This document shows positions 25,278 through 33,768 of a stretch of 64,000 nucleotides of DNA, piece by piece; the stretch's first letter is position 1; each line of letters starts with the position of its first letter. The stretch covers positions 62,001 to 126,000 of the forward strand of contig JAUSID010000140.1 of NCBI GenBank assembly GCA_030648295.1, written 5' to 3'. This DNA comes from Opitutaceae bacterium (GTDB lineage Bacteria; Verrucomicrobiota; Verrucomicrobiia; Opitutales; Opitutaceae). Under the pieces are notes generated by a model, which had not been told where the DNA came from, ran no database searches, and worked only from the letters and a program-made list of their open reading frames with translations. Both the position numbers and the translations under genes were made by a program.

Positions 25278-26039
25278 TCAGCTCGTCCCGGGAGCTCGGG
25301 CCTCCGACCCGTAATTTCTTGGTCCAGGACTCGATCCGCGTCGGCGCGATGAACCATGCGCGGCGCCGTGATTCGTTGCGGCCGCCGCAAGGCAGCGGTG
25401 GACTTCATCGTCACTGGTTGGCGTGAAATCCTGATACCACAAGCCCACGGCGTGAAACGGATCCGGCTGGAACGGGCACACGAGCGTGCCCACCTCGTGC
25501 GAGAGTTCCTCGCAGGTCTCGACGGCTCCGACGGGAACCGCGACGACAAGACGTAACGGGCCGCGTTCGCGCACGGCGGCGATGGCGGCTCGCATCGTGA
25601 ACCCGGTCGCCAGCCCGTCGTCGACGATGATGGCCACGCGCCCATGCACGTTGATCGGCGGTCGGTTTTCGCGATAGAGCTTCTCGCGCCGCTGGAGCTC
25701 GATCATCTCACGCTCCGTCACCGCGGCGACGTCGTCCTCGCTGATGCGGAGCTGCGCGACGAGCGAATCGTTCAGGAGGCGAAATCCGCCTGCCGCAATC
25801 GCGCCCATGGCGAACTCCGGCTGCTGCGGCACGCCGAGCTTGCGCACGACAAACACGTCGAGATCGGCGCCGAGTTCGCGGGCCACTTCGAACCCGACCG
25901 GAACTCCGCCGCGCGGGAGCGCCAGCACCACGGCGTCGTCGGGCATTCCCAGCTGCTCGATCAGATGCGCGGCCAGGATTTCCCCGGCCTCGTGACGGTC
26001 GCGGTACGCGCGCCCCTGCCTCATGGCGGTGGCATTCAT
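25278..26039 (-). CDS. Phosphoribosyltransferase-family protein with repeat-derived C-terminal tail
   Basis: 253 residues. It is a type I PRTase: AVVLALPRGGVPVGFEVARE near residue 40, VFVVRKLGVPQQPEFAMGAI, and the PRPP-binding loop VAIIVDDGLATGFTMRAAI near residue 140. In this subfamily the enzyme is often coupled to a dienelactone-hydrolase-like gene; here the remnant of exactly such a gene overlaps its start by four bases (ATGA). The last ~35 residues (from about HGAAHGSSRRRGSSPG to SEARAPGTS) lie beyond the conserved fold and are encoded partly by a diverged REP-like palindrome, so the stop was probably displaced. Substrate unknown. Confidence 0.88.
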   Translation of the reverse strand: MNATAMRQGRAYRDRHEAGEILAAHLIEQLGMPDDAVVLALPRGGVPVGFEVARELGADLDVFVVRKLGVPQQPEFAMGAIAAGGFRLLNDSLVAQLRISEDDVAAVTEREMIELQRREKLYRENRPPINVHGRVAIIVDDGLATGFTMRAAIAAVRERGPLRLVVAVPVGAVETCEELSHEVGTLVCPFQPDPFHAVGLWYQDFTPTSDDEVHRCLAAAATNHGAAHGSSRRRGSSPGPRNYGSEARAPGTS

Positions 26040-26281
26040 GCCAGGAGATTATCGCCGAACCACCGCGCCGCGAGCTCGGCCACGAGTTCGAGCGCGCCGG
26101 TTTCCTCGAACAAATGGGTGGCGTCGGGCACGATTTCGAGCCGTTTCACGCACCGGAGTTGCGCGAACGCCTCCTCGTTCAGCGAAATCACCGGCTCGTC
26201 CGCTTCGCCCACGATCAACAGCGTCGGTGCGCGCACGCGGCCCCGCGCGTCACCGGCGAGGTCGGGCCGGCCGCCGCGTCC
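26036..26281 (-). pseudogene. 5'-truncated alpha/beta (dienelactone-like) hydrolase remnant
   Basis: Only the C-terminal ~80 residues survive: RGGRPDLAGDARGRVRAPTL, LIVGEADEPVISLNEEA, RLEIVPDATHLFEETGALEL. They include the catalytic Asp (GEADEPV) and His (DATHLFEE) segments. The nucleophile-elbow half is missing, and upstream of about 26281 the frame becomes unrelated sequence. The stop overlaps the PRTase ATG as ATGA, so this was the first gene of a two-gene operon. A GTG at 26236 could still initiate a short product, but no active enzyme can result. Confidence 0.75.
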
Positions 26282-26356
26282 GGTTTTTCCCGACCAAAGA
26301 TGTGGCGTGGGCTCGGATATCGGGCGCGGCCGATCCCGAGTAGGTTTCGCGCCGCC

Positions 26357-26577
26357 ATGAAACCAACGTCCTCAATTTCGCACGACGAAATCGCGCAACG
26401 CGCACACGACATCTGGGAGCAGGCGGGCCGGCCGGAGGGGAGGAGACGGAGCACTGGTTCCGGGCGGAACGTGAACTGCGGCAGGAACGCGAGCAGGCCA
26501 GCCTCATCAGCGGCCCGGAACCAACGGGCTTCCAGCGCGGTGAAAGGCGCTGGAGCGAGGTGCGATCGTACGGGTGA
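26357..26577 (+). pseudogene. DUF2934 gene disrupted by a single-base frameshift
   Basis: The ATG at 26357 begins MKPTSSISHDEIAQRAHDIW then EQAGRPEG, the exact start of a DUF2934 domain. At the G-run near 26437-26440 the frame must step back one base to continue EETEHWFRAERELRQEREQA up to a stop at 26575-26577. Adding one G to the run restores a continuous protein of about 73 residues. It is either a true one-base deletion or a homopolymer sequencing error. Function of the family unknown; it often sits near stress-type genes. Confidence 0.75.
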
Positions 26578-26721
26578 GGCCCGGGTTTCGCCAAGACCGC
26601 AGGTAAACTTCCTCCTCGCGGTCCTCGGACCGGCGGGTTGGATGGATGTTTTTCGCGAAGGCTCCTCCAAGAACGCATCAACATGCCGCGGAAACCGAAG
26701 CTCATATCTGATCGGCTCGTT

Positions 26722-26775
26722 CCTGGGAGCGCGGGCGTCTCGCCCGCATGAATTGCAGTCGCACGGGCATTCTGC
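26722..26775. repeat. REP-like half element (GGGAGCGCGGGC family)
   Basis: It begins CCTGGGAGCGCGGGCGTCTC, continues GCCCGCATGAATTGCAGT and then CGCACGGGCATTCTGC. This matches the reverse complement of 14395-14449, including the interior, so it is one half of the paired element. The rest of 26578-27027 holds only short hairpins (for example GGTTGCGAC-GCGAG-GTCGCAACC near 26923) and no gene I can support. Confidence 0.75.
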
Positions 26776-27027
26776 CGCAGCGAGGGCGCCGCGGCTCCAG
26801 CCTCCCCGGGCCCTTTCTGCGGATCCTTGATGCCGAAGAACATCGATTTTTGCCTGCGGATGCCACGGCGCCGGTCGCGGCCGGAAGTTTTGCGGCCGCG
26901 AGCTCCTGAATCCGCGTTGTGGTTGCGACGCGAGGTCGCAACCTACGATTCGCTGCCTTACGACCACCATGTCCGTCTTTCCAATTTTCAGGCGTATCCA
27001 GTTTTAGAACGTAACTAAGAATCAATC

Positions 27028-27125
27028 CTGTCATTCTGAGCGGAGCGAAGAATCCAGCTGCAGGTCCGTTGCCGTCGACGGCAGCGAATGTCCAACTGGA
27101 TTCTTCGCTAGCGCTCAGAATGACA
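27028..27125. repeat. 98-bp palindromic element upstream of the beta-helix gene
   Basis: The left arm CTGTCATTCTGAGCGGAGCG AAGAATCCAG (27028-27057) and right arm CTGGATTCTTCGCTAGCGCT CAGAATGACA (27096-27125) are complementary over about 30 bases. A fragment CTCAGAATGACAGG also occurs at about 24928. It ends 32 bases before the start codon at 27158, so it probably overlaps the promoter or 5' leader of that gene. Confidence 0.8.
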
Positions 27126-27157
27126 AAGCGGGTTGTTATTGAATTCCCTTTTTGACC

Positions 27158-30100
27158 ATGATCGCGCCTCTTCTCCGGTTTTTGGCCCTCGCCGTTGTTG
27201 TTAACACCGTGGCTGGCGCCGCAGCCGCGGCGCCAGTGGCACCGGAAAACCTTCGTCCCGCTCCGCCGGGCCAGCGCACGGCGAAAAAATATTCCTGGGA
27301 GACCCCGCCGGCGAAGGTGTCTGCCACTGGCGGACTCGAATGGGCGCCGCTTCCCTTCGTCTTCACCGCCGGCGAGTCGCGGCGGTTCATCGACTTCGAA
27401 AATGGCGATGACCGGAATGATGGCCGCTCAATCACCAAGCCTTGGAAGCACCACCCGTGGGATCCAAAGGCAGCCGCGACGGCGGCGGCGGGCACCGGGG
27501 TTCACACGTACGTGTTCAAGCGTGGCTCGGTTTATCGCGGGACGCTCACGGCACGGGAGTCCGGCGACGCCGGTAATCCGATCCGGCTGACGTCGGATCC
27601 CAGCTGGGGCCGCGGCGAGGCGATCATCTGCGGTTCAACCCGGCTCGCCGGCGGCTGGTCGCGCGGCGTGACGCACGCCGACATCCCGGCGAACGGTAAC
27701 GTTTGGTGCCGGGACATGGATTTCAGCCCACGGACGCTCTGGCTGATTCGCGGCGTTGAAACCACCCGGATTCCGCTGGCGCGAATGCCCAACTGGGCGA
27801 TTTCCGATCCGGAGGACATCAAGAGCGAGTGGTGGTCGTGGGATTATCCGGGCAGCAAGTCCTTCGACGTGTATATGAAGAACGAGCGCGGCCGCGAACT
27901 GGTGCTCGGCATCGACACGAAACACATCACGGGGCCGAAGGAACTGTATCTCGGCGCGATCCTTTGGGCGGAGTTCGGATGGGTCGACGGAACACCGTAT
28001 CCGTCGTATGTGCAGGGATTCGATCCGGAGAAGAAGGGCGTCGGATTCGAGGGTTACCTGGGCAGCGCGCGCTCCCGGCGCATCGCGCGGCACCATCGTT
28101 ATTATTTCGAGGACAAGCCGCATTACCTCGACGATTCGCGCGGCGAATTTTGGTTTGAGCGGAAAGGCGATGGAGGCCGGCTCCACGTTGTCCTGCCAGT
28201 CGCGCTCGATCCCAACACCGCGGTGTTCGAGGTCGGTCGCGAGGCGACGCTGATCACGCTCGACAACCAGCGGCACGTCGCGATCAGCGGGCTCGCGTTT
28301 CAGTTCACCAACGTCGACTGGAGCCTGACGGAGCTGCCGTGGGGACCGAACTACGCGCTGAAGCCGCAGGTTTATCCCGCCTGCATCCGGGTGTGGGGCG
28401 GGGGCGAGGACATAACCGTGTCGCACTGCTCGTTTCGCGACGTCAACGGGGCGGTCTTCATGAAGGCGGTGACGCCGGGCCGGCCAATTGACCGCGTGGC
28501 GGTCACCGATTGCGAGATCCGGGACACCGATCACGGCGGCATCACCATCCAGGAGGGTATCCAATGGGGCCATACCAGCGCCGACGCGGGCGGGTATCTC
28601 TTCGACGTGAAGATCCTCCGCAACCGCATCGTGCGCACGGGGCAGCGGCCGATGCGCGTGGGTTCGGCGAACGCGATCGATGTCGGTAACGCGCAAACGG
28701 TGGAGATTGCCGGGAACATCATCGATCGGCCGTGGCATGCCGGGGTCAACGTGCACGCCGCGAAGATCAGCGGCAACCTGCGCGACGTGCCGCTCTCACG
28801 CGTGCTGATTCACCACAACCGCGTCATCGACGGCATCCGCACGGGCGACGATTGCGGCAACATCGAGACGTGGCAGGGCGGGCCGGCGTATGTATATAAC
28901 AATGTCTCGGGCAATCCCGGGGGCTTCCGCAACGCGAGCTGGATGACGGGCAAGGACGATCGCGATCGTCCCGGTTCGGCGCGATTCGGCATGGCCTACT
29001 ATCTCGATGGCGCGTTCAAGAACTACTATTTCAACAACATTGGCTGGGGGCTGAGCGCGGACCCGTGGAGCCGTGTGGGCGCGACGACGATGTTTCAGGA
29101 AATCATCAGCTACCAGAATGCGTTCTTCAACAACACGGCGTATCGGTTCGTCAAAGGCTCGCGGCGGCAGGCGCCCGAGGGCGGCCGGAACAAGTTCATC
29201 GGCAACCTGTGGGATGGGATCGGCGACTGGGTGTTCTGGCACACGACGCCGGCGAAATCGCTGGCGGAGGGGAACGAGCGTGATGCCGGAACACCGAAGA
29301 CCCGCTACGCGCTCGAGACGAATGCGTTCACCGGAAATGTTTTTCACGACATCACGGGCCGATACGCCGCGTTCAAACCGTCGGGTCAGTGGCATGAGAC
29401 GCTCGAGTCGGCGCGTTCGGCGCTCAACGAAACCGGTGCGATCGCGGCCGATTTGGGGCGGACCGCGGCGCAGCCGCCGATGCGCGATCCGGCGAATCGC
29501 GATTTCAGCCTGGCGGCCGGCTCGGCGGCCATCGACCAGAGCGGCCGGGTGTTCGTGCCCTGGAGCCTGTACGCAACGGTGGGCGAGTGGAGTTTTTCCC
29601 CGGCCGGAAATGACCCATCGCGGATCCTGGATGAGCATTGGTATATGGCGCCGTATTACTACGGTCGCGACGACTATCATACGAAACCGATGTTCGATTT
29701 GCGTGGTGTGAACATCCGCGCCGACGACTACGTGGCGGGGCCGTTGGAGGACTGGACCAAGGGAGCGTTGCGGCTCAACGGACGCGATCAGTACGCGATA
29801 TGTGCCGACAGCGTGCTGAGCCAGAAGCTCGCCTATCGGGTAAAGTTTCGGTGGGAACAGAACGGTCGCGAGGAGACGCGGCACGCGGAAGGACGGGACT
29901 TCAAGAGCCCGCAGATCTACGACAGCAATTTTCTGATCGAGGCGTATTTCCGCACCGAACCCGGCGCCGGCCCCGGCGTGATCGTGGAGAAGCGCAGCGG
30001 TTCGGGGTATTCGCTGGCGGTGAATGCGAGCGGCGGCATGACCCTCGAGATGAGCGGCGGCGGCGCGACGGCGGTCGTGTCGAGCAGTGTGGCCGTGAAT

Positions 30101-30436
30101 GACGGCCGGTGGCACCATGTCATCGCCGAGGCGGATCGCACGGCGGGGACGATGACGCTGTATTTCGACGGCCGGAAGGATCGCGCCGGAGCAGGTCTGC
30201 GCGCGAATGTTTCGCTGGAGAACAAGGGCGATCTCTATGTGGGCGGAACGCCGGCGGGCCGGTGTTTCCACGGGACGATCGATTTCCTGCGGATTTGCCT
30301 GGGCACGCTGGCGGACGCGAAGACCGACATCGAGGAATTGTATGCCTGGCAGTCCGACGGCCCGTTTTTGCGGGATTTTGCCGGTCGAACCCCGCGCGGC
30401 CGCCGCGATGCCGGCGCGTTGGAGAAGACGGATTAG
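27158..30436 (+). CDS. Large secreted beta-helix protein with C-terminal LamG domain
   Basis: 1092 residues from the ATG at 27158. Signal peptide 1-24 (LLRFLALAVVVNTVAGAAAA). The opening FIDFENGDDRNDGRSITKPW and VFKRGSVYRGTLTARESGDA are typical of PVC right-handed parallel beta-helix proteins. The helix core runs to about 700 (VTDCEIRDTDHGGITIQEGI, ILRNRIVRTGQRPMR, IDVGNAQTVEIAGNIIDRPW, KFIGNLWDGIGDW). A concanavalin/LamG domain occupies about 925-1070 (SNFLIEAYFRTEPGAGPGVI, DGRWHHVIAEADRTAGTMTL, YFDGRKDRAG). Probably a polysaccharide lyase or glycan-binding enzyme; no catalytic residues can be assigned. It stands alone. Confidence 0.82.
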   Translation: MIAPLLRFLALAVVVNTVAGAAAAAPVAPENLRPAPPGQRTAKKYSWETPPAKVSATGGLEWAPLPFVFTAGESRRFIDFENGDDRNDGRSITKPWKHHPWDPKAAATAAAGTGVHTYVFKRGSVYRGTLTARESGDAGNPIRLTSDPSWGRGEAIICGSTRLAGGWSRGVTHADIPANGNVWCRDMDFSPRTLWLIRGVETTRIPLARMPNWAISDPEDIKSEWWSWDYPGSKSFDVYMKNERGRELVLGIDTKHITGPKELYLGAILWAEFGWVDGTPYPSYVQGFDPEKKGVGFEGYLGSARSRRIARHHRYYFEDKPHYLDDSRGEFWFERKGDGGRLHVVLPVALDPNTAVFEVGREATLITLDNQRHVAISGLAFQFTNVDWSLTELPWGPNYALKPQVYPACIRVWGGGEDITVSHCSFRDVNGAVFMKAVTPGRPIDRVAVTDCEIRDTDHGGITIQEGIQWGHTSADAGGYLFDVKILRNRIVRTGQRPMRVGSANAIDVGNAQTVEIAGNIIDRPWHAGVNVHAAKISGNLRDVPLSRVLIHHNRVIDGIRTGDDCGNIETWQGGPAYVYNNVSGNPGGFRNASWMTGKDDRDRPGSARFGMAYYLDGAFKNYYFNNIGWGLSADPWSRVGATTMFQEIISYQNAFFNNTAYRFVKGSRRQAPEGGRNKFIGNLWDGIGDWVFWHTTPAKSLAEGNERDAGTPKTRYALETNAFTGNVFHDITGRYAAFKPSGQWHETLESARSALNETGAIAADLGRTAAQPPMRDPANRDFSLAAGSAAIDQSGRVFVPWSLYATVGEWSFSPAGNDPSRILDEHWYMAPYYYGRDDYHTKPMFDLRGVNIRADDYVAGPLEDWTKGALRLNGRDQYAICADSVLSQKLAYRVKFRWEQNGREETRHAEGRDFKSPQIYDSNFLIEAYFRTEPGAGPGVIVEKRSGSGYSLAVNASGGMTLEMSGGGATAVVSSSVAVNDGRWHHVIAEADRTAGTMTLYFDGRKDRAGAGLRANVSLENKGDLYVGGTPAGRCFHGTIDFLRICLGTLADAKTDIEELYAWQSDGPFLRDFAGRTPRGRRDAGALEKTD

Positions 30437-30450
30437 TGAACTCTTCATGC

Positions 30451-30837
30451 CTACGACGCGCCGGTAAGCAGGGCCCGGCAGCGCGAAAGCAGGTCGTCGA
30501 AGGAGAATGGCTTGGCCAGATAGTCCGTCGCCCCGGATTGCTTCGCTTGAACTGCGGCGCTGGCTCCGGCGCGTGCTGTAATCATCAGGACGGGGACGGA
30601 ATTGCCCTGCGTGCGAAGCCGGCGAACGATCTCCAGCCCGTCGCCGTCGGGTAACATCCAATCCAGGACGATCAGGTCGAAGACCTCGGTATCGAGGTGG
30701 TGCCAGGCCTCGGCGCTGGAGGCCGCGCCCATGACATGCCATTCCTCCAATTGCAGGCCCTCGACCAACGACTTTCGCAGCTTCGGTTCGTCCTCCACCA
30801 GCAAGACGCGGATGACTGATTGCGCACTTCTCGGCAT
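30451..30837 (-). CDS. Stand-alone response-regulator receiver protein
   Basis: 128 residues from the ATG at 30837 (an upstream ATG would add 12). A complete CheY/OmpR-type receiver: acidic pair in VIRVLLVEDEPKLRKSL, phospho-acceptor Asp59 in FDLIVLDWMLPDGDG, conserved Thr in VPVLMITARAG, and Lys in DYLAKPFSFDDLL. The chain ends right after helix 5, so there is no winged-helix output domain, although the receiver most resembles OmpR-family members. It is either a single-domain relay or a truncated regulator. No histidine kinase is nearby. Confidence 0.88.
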   Translation of the reverse strand: MPRSAQSVIRVLLVEDEPKLRKSLVEGLQLEEWHVMGAASSAEAWHHLDTEVFDLIVLDWMLPDGDGLEIVRRLRTQGNSVPVLMITARAGASAAVQAKQSGATDYLAKPFSFDDLLSRCRALLTGAS

Positions 30838-31002
30838 CGCGCCAATGACAGGAGACGCCATCTTTCCGGCCAATCGAACACGCTGACAATTGTGTCAGGA
30901 GCGGCCGTAGTCCCGACCTCGTGTGGCCAAGGCCGACGTTAGGACCGCGAGCGATTTATCGAGTTGTTCGAACATGCGGCAGCCGTGATTCAGGGTTCGG
31001 AA

Positions 31003-31251
31003 TCAATCGCCGTCATTCCACGGCTCGTCCCATTCGTTGTCGTCGAGCGTGACGGCGGCCGCGACGCGGTACTCGACCGCCGCCACGAGCTGGTGCGCGA
31101 TCCCAGTCCAGGTGAAGAGACTGCGCGCTTTGTGCGCGCCCATGCGGCCGAGTCGCGCGCGCAGTCTTGGATGGCGGAACACCTTGGCGATGGTGATCCC
31201 GAGGTCTTCCCGGTCGAACGGATCGGCGAAGAGCGCGTGGCGCCCGAACGC
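31003..31251 (-). pseudogene. C-terminal remnant of a family-1 (sucrose-phosphate-synthase-like) glycosyltransferase
   Basis: In the frame ending at 31003 the translation reads HALFADPFDREDLGITIAKV, FRHPRLRARLGRMGAHKARS, LFTWTGIAHQLVAAVEYRV and ends EWDEPWNDGD. This is the conserved tail of GT-B glycosyltransferases (Asp/Pro/Asp then Glu donor-binding segment and last helices). Everything N-terminal is missing; an unrelated gene ends at 31265. No start codon or expression signal is evident, so I call it a 5'-truncated remnant. Confidence 0.7.
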
Positions 31252-31264
31252 TGGAGGGGCGCGC

Positions 31265-31624
31265 TCAGCCCGTGGGATAGCCCAGCGACTTCAGGCGCGC
31301 GAGAACGTCGCGCCAATGGCCGGGCTGAGGTTTGAACTGAAGAGCGTCCGGGTAGCCGGCGACCGAATGGTGGATGCGCAGGGCGGCGAAGAACCAAGGA
31401 TACATTTTCCCCCGTCCGAGACGGGTGACGGCGGAGCGCGGCACGCGGAATGTGCCGCGCGTGCCGCTCAGGACCAATTCTTGCGCGGTGGCGGTCAGGG
31501 ACGCCATCGGCTCAGGGCCATAGGTCGAGGCGATGTCGTCCGCCATTTGACCCGGCCATCTAATTTCGTCGGCGTTGGAGTCGACGGCCGGAAGATCGGG
31601 GCGCTGGTTGGAAACAGCAGTCAT
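31265..31624 (-). CDS. Conserved-looking hypothetical protein (119 aa)
   Basis: The open frame reaches 31987, but the ATG at 31624 starts the part that looks like protein. The second half (ELVLSGTRGTFRVPRSAVTR, LGRGKMYPWFFAALRIHH, DALQFKPQPGHW) has the alternating pattern of a small PH-like beta-barrel followed by a helix (DVLARLKSLGY). No signal peptide or membrane segment. Function unknown. The 31625-31992 interval upstream contains nothing I recognise except the likely divergent promoters of this gene and the ThuA gene. Confidence 0.6.
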   Translation of the reverse strand: MTAVSNQRPDLPAVDSNADEIRWPGQMADDIASTYGPEPMASLTATAQELVLSGTRGTFRVPRSAVTRLGRGKMYPWFFAALRIHHSVAGYPDALQFKPQPGHWRDVLARLKSLGYPTG

Positions 31625-31992
31625 CGTGGAGTGCGGGTTAGTCTCCCGGCACGCCGACACCGCAGCTCCGAAATCTGAATGACTTTGAGCCGAAGCGCCG
31701 ATGTATCGTGAGGTCTTGGCGAGACAGCGGCCCGACTGTCTCAATTGCCTTCGAAGCGCATGCTTCGAACCCAGGACCAAAGGGACGCCGAATGCGTGGC
31801 GGAGGCAAGCTGCGATCTCGTTTCGACTCCGCGCCGTCATTCGCTCGTAAAGACCTGCACTCGCCCGTGGTTTGATTGGCCAGGCTGGGACGCACGGACA
31901 TGGCGGCGAGAACAGCGATTGCACTCGGACCGCGGATGGCCAAGTCTGCGGGCCAATGCCGGCGCGCGGATTGCATTGCCCGGCCACTTCAC

Positions 31993-32754
31993 ATGAGACG
32001 TTACCTTCTATCGCTGCTTGTCACGTTGTTGTCCGCCGGTTTTGCCGGCGCGGCCGATACCCTCCCGCGGATTCTCCTCTATACCCGCAACGGTCTCACC
32101 GTCGACGGGAAGAAGGGATACGTGCACGACAACATCCCGAACAGCATCGTGGCGATTCGGAAGCTCGGCGCCGAGAATGGGTTTGCGGTCGACGTGTCGG
32201 ACAGCGCTTCCGTTTTCACCGACACCAATCTCGCCCGGTATCGCGCGCTGGTGTTTTCGAACACCAACAACGAGATTCTCGACACCGGGGAGCAGAAGGC
32301 CGCGCTCCAGCGGTTTCTCCATCGCGGCGGCGGGTTCGTCGGGATCCACTCCGCCTGCGGTTCTATGCGAAGCTGGCCGTGGTTCTGGGCCATGCTCGGC
32401 GGCTCGTTCGTGCGGCACCCGAAAATCCAGGAGTTCACGATTCACACTGTCGAGCGCGGTCATCCGTCGACCGCGCACCTGCCGGCAACATGGCGCTGGA
32501 CGGACGAGTTCTATTTCCTGCGCGACATGCCGGCGGATTTGAAGCCGCTGCTTGCCGGCGATCTCACGACACTCGACGATCCGAAGAAACCAGCGGATGA
32601 AACCACGCGTCCACTCGCATGGTATCACGAGTTCGAGGGCGGCCGCTGCTGGTACACGACACTCGGGCACCGCAAGGAATCGTACTCCGATCCCATTTTC
32701 GTCCAGCACATCCTGGGTGGCATCAAGTGGGTGTTGGCGCGGCCGAAGACGTGA
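31993..32754 (+). CDS. Secreted ThuA-domain protein
   Basis: 253 residues from the ATG at 31993, which starts a signal peptide (MRRYLLSLLVTLLSAGFAGA). The ThuA (trehalose-utilisation-like, class I glutamine-amidotransferase-like) fold is clear: LPRILLYTRNGLTVDGKKGY, ARYRALVFSNTNNEILD, QRFLHRGGGFVGIHSACGSM, GHPSTAHLPATWRWTDEFYF and GRCWYTTLGHRKESY. PVC genomes carry many secreted copies near sugar oxidoreductases. The exact reaction is not known. It is monocistronic. Confidence 0.9.
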   Translation: MRRYLLSLLVTLLSAGFAGAADTLPRILLYTRNGLTVDGKKGYVHDNIPNSIVAIRKLGAENGFAVDVSDSASVFTDTNLARYRALVFSNTNNEILDTGEQKAALQRFLHRGGGFVGIHSACGSMRSWPWFWAMLGGSFVRHPKIQEFTIHTVERGHPSTAHLPATWRWTDEFYFLRDMPADLKPLLAGDLTTLDDPKKPADETTRPLAWYHEFEGGRCWYTTLGHRKESYSDPIFVQHILGGIKWVLARPKT

Positions 32755-32788
32755 GGGGCGGGGCCTGAGGGGCGGAGGGGCGGGGGAC

Positions 32789-32900
<112 letters not shown>

Positions 32901-32997
32901 CTTTCTCGTTCTCCTAATCTTTATCTTAATCTTTCTCTTTCTCTCGTCGGCGGGCGGGGCGCGGCCAGTTTTTTGCGATGCGCATTGCGCGTGGGGA

Positions 32998-33768
32998 TTA
33001 ATCGTGCGGCAGCCCGAACACTTCGACTTCGCAATAATGATTCAACTCATCCGACGTGTTGCCGTTGCTATATAGCCTGACGTAGCGGCCCGGCGTGCTG
33101 CGGCCGTCGATGAGCCGGCCGCGATTCGATTCGATGTAGGCCGGGTCGGCACCCTTGCCGAGCCGCGAAGAGTTATCGTCGTCGTTGTTGAAGATCGTCG
33201 TGACCGCGGTCCCGAAGGTCTTGTCTTCCGAAGCCTGAACAATGACGTCGTGGTAAACGCGCGCCTGGGAGTGAAAATGCCAGACGGCGACGGCTTGAAT
33301 CTGCACCGACTGACCGAGATCGATCTGGATCCATTGGGGATTCGGGCCGAGCTCCACATAAGTGCCGTCCGTTCCGGTCTTGTCGCCATCGGTGACAAAC
33401 GACAACTCCCCGATGATGGGCAATGAATCGCTGCTCGTCACCGCCTTGCCCCGCGACAGCAGGATGGTCCCAACCGGCACCATCAACACAACCGGTCGCG
33501 CGGTCGGCACCTCGAGGTTCGGGAGCTGGATCGGTCTTGGCGTGCCCGCAAACAACGCCTTCGGATAATGAATCTCGAGCGGGACTTTCCGTTCATCATT
33601 ACGAGAAGCCGATCGCCGCCGAGGAGCCGCCGCGGGAACGGCGGTGTCGATGCGCTGGATTTCCGGCGCCGGCATTGCGCGCGTCGACGCGACGGCTGCG
33701 GGCGCGGGCGCGGCGGTCGCGACGGCGGACGCGCTCGCGGTGGTGCGGACCGGTGCCGCCCTGCTCAC
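32998..33768 (-). CDS. Discoidin (F5/8-type C)-like beta-sandwich protein
   Basis: 256 residues from a GTG at 33768 that overlaps the sigma-factor stop (GTGA). The C-terminal ~170 residues have the F5/8-type C pattern: TSSDSLPIIGELSFVTDGDK, NPQWIQIDLGQSVQIQAVAV, WHFHSQARVYHDVIVQASED, PGRYVRLYSNGNTSDELNHY, CEVEVFGLP. This fold usually binds carbohydrate. The N-terminal 65 residues are Ala/Pro-rich with no recognisable signal peptide, which is odd for this fold. Together with the truncated sigma gene just upstream this suggests the 5' end was created by a deletion. Confidence 0.75.
   Translation of the reverse strand: MSRAAPVRTTASASAVATAAPAPAAVASTRAMPAPEIQRIDTAVPAAAPRRRSASRNDERKVPLEIHYPKALFAGTPRPIQLPNLEVPTARPVVLMVPVGTILLSRGKAVTSSDSLPIIGELSFVTDGDKTGTDGTYVELGPNPQWIQIDLGQSVQIQAVAVWHFHSQARVYHDVIVQASEDKTFGTAVTTIFNNDDDNSSRLGKGADPAYIESNRGRLIDGRSTPGRYVRLYSNGNTSDELNHYCEVEVFGLPHD

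Noticed and set aside
28796-30889. 697-codon frame antisense to the beta-helix gene
   Set aside because: Arg/His-rich composition without domains; shadow of the real plus-strand gene. Its first codons overlap the receiver gene in another frame.
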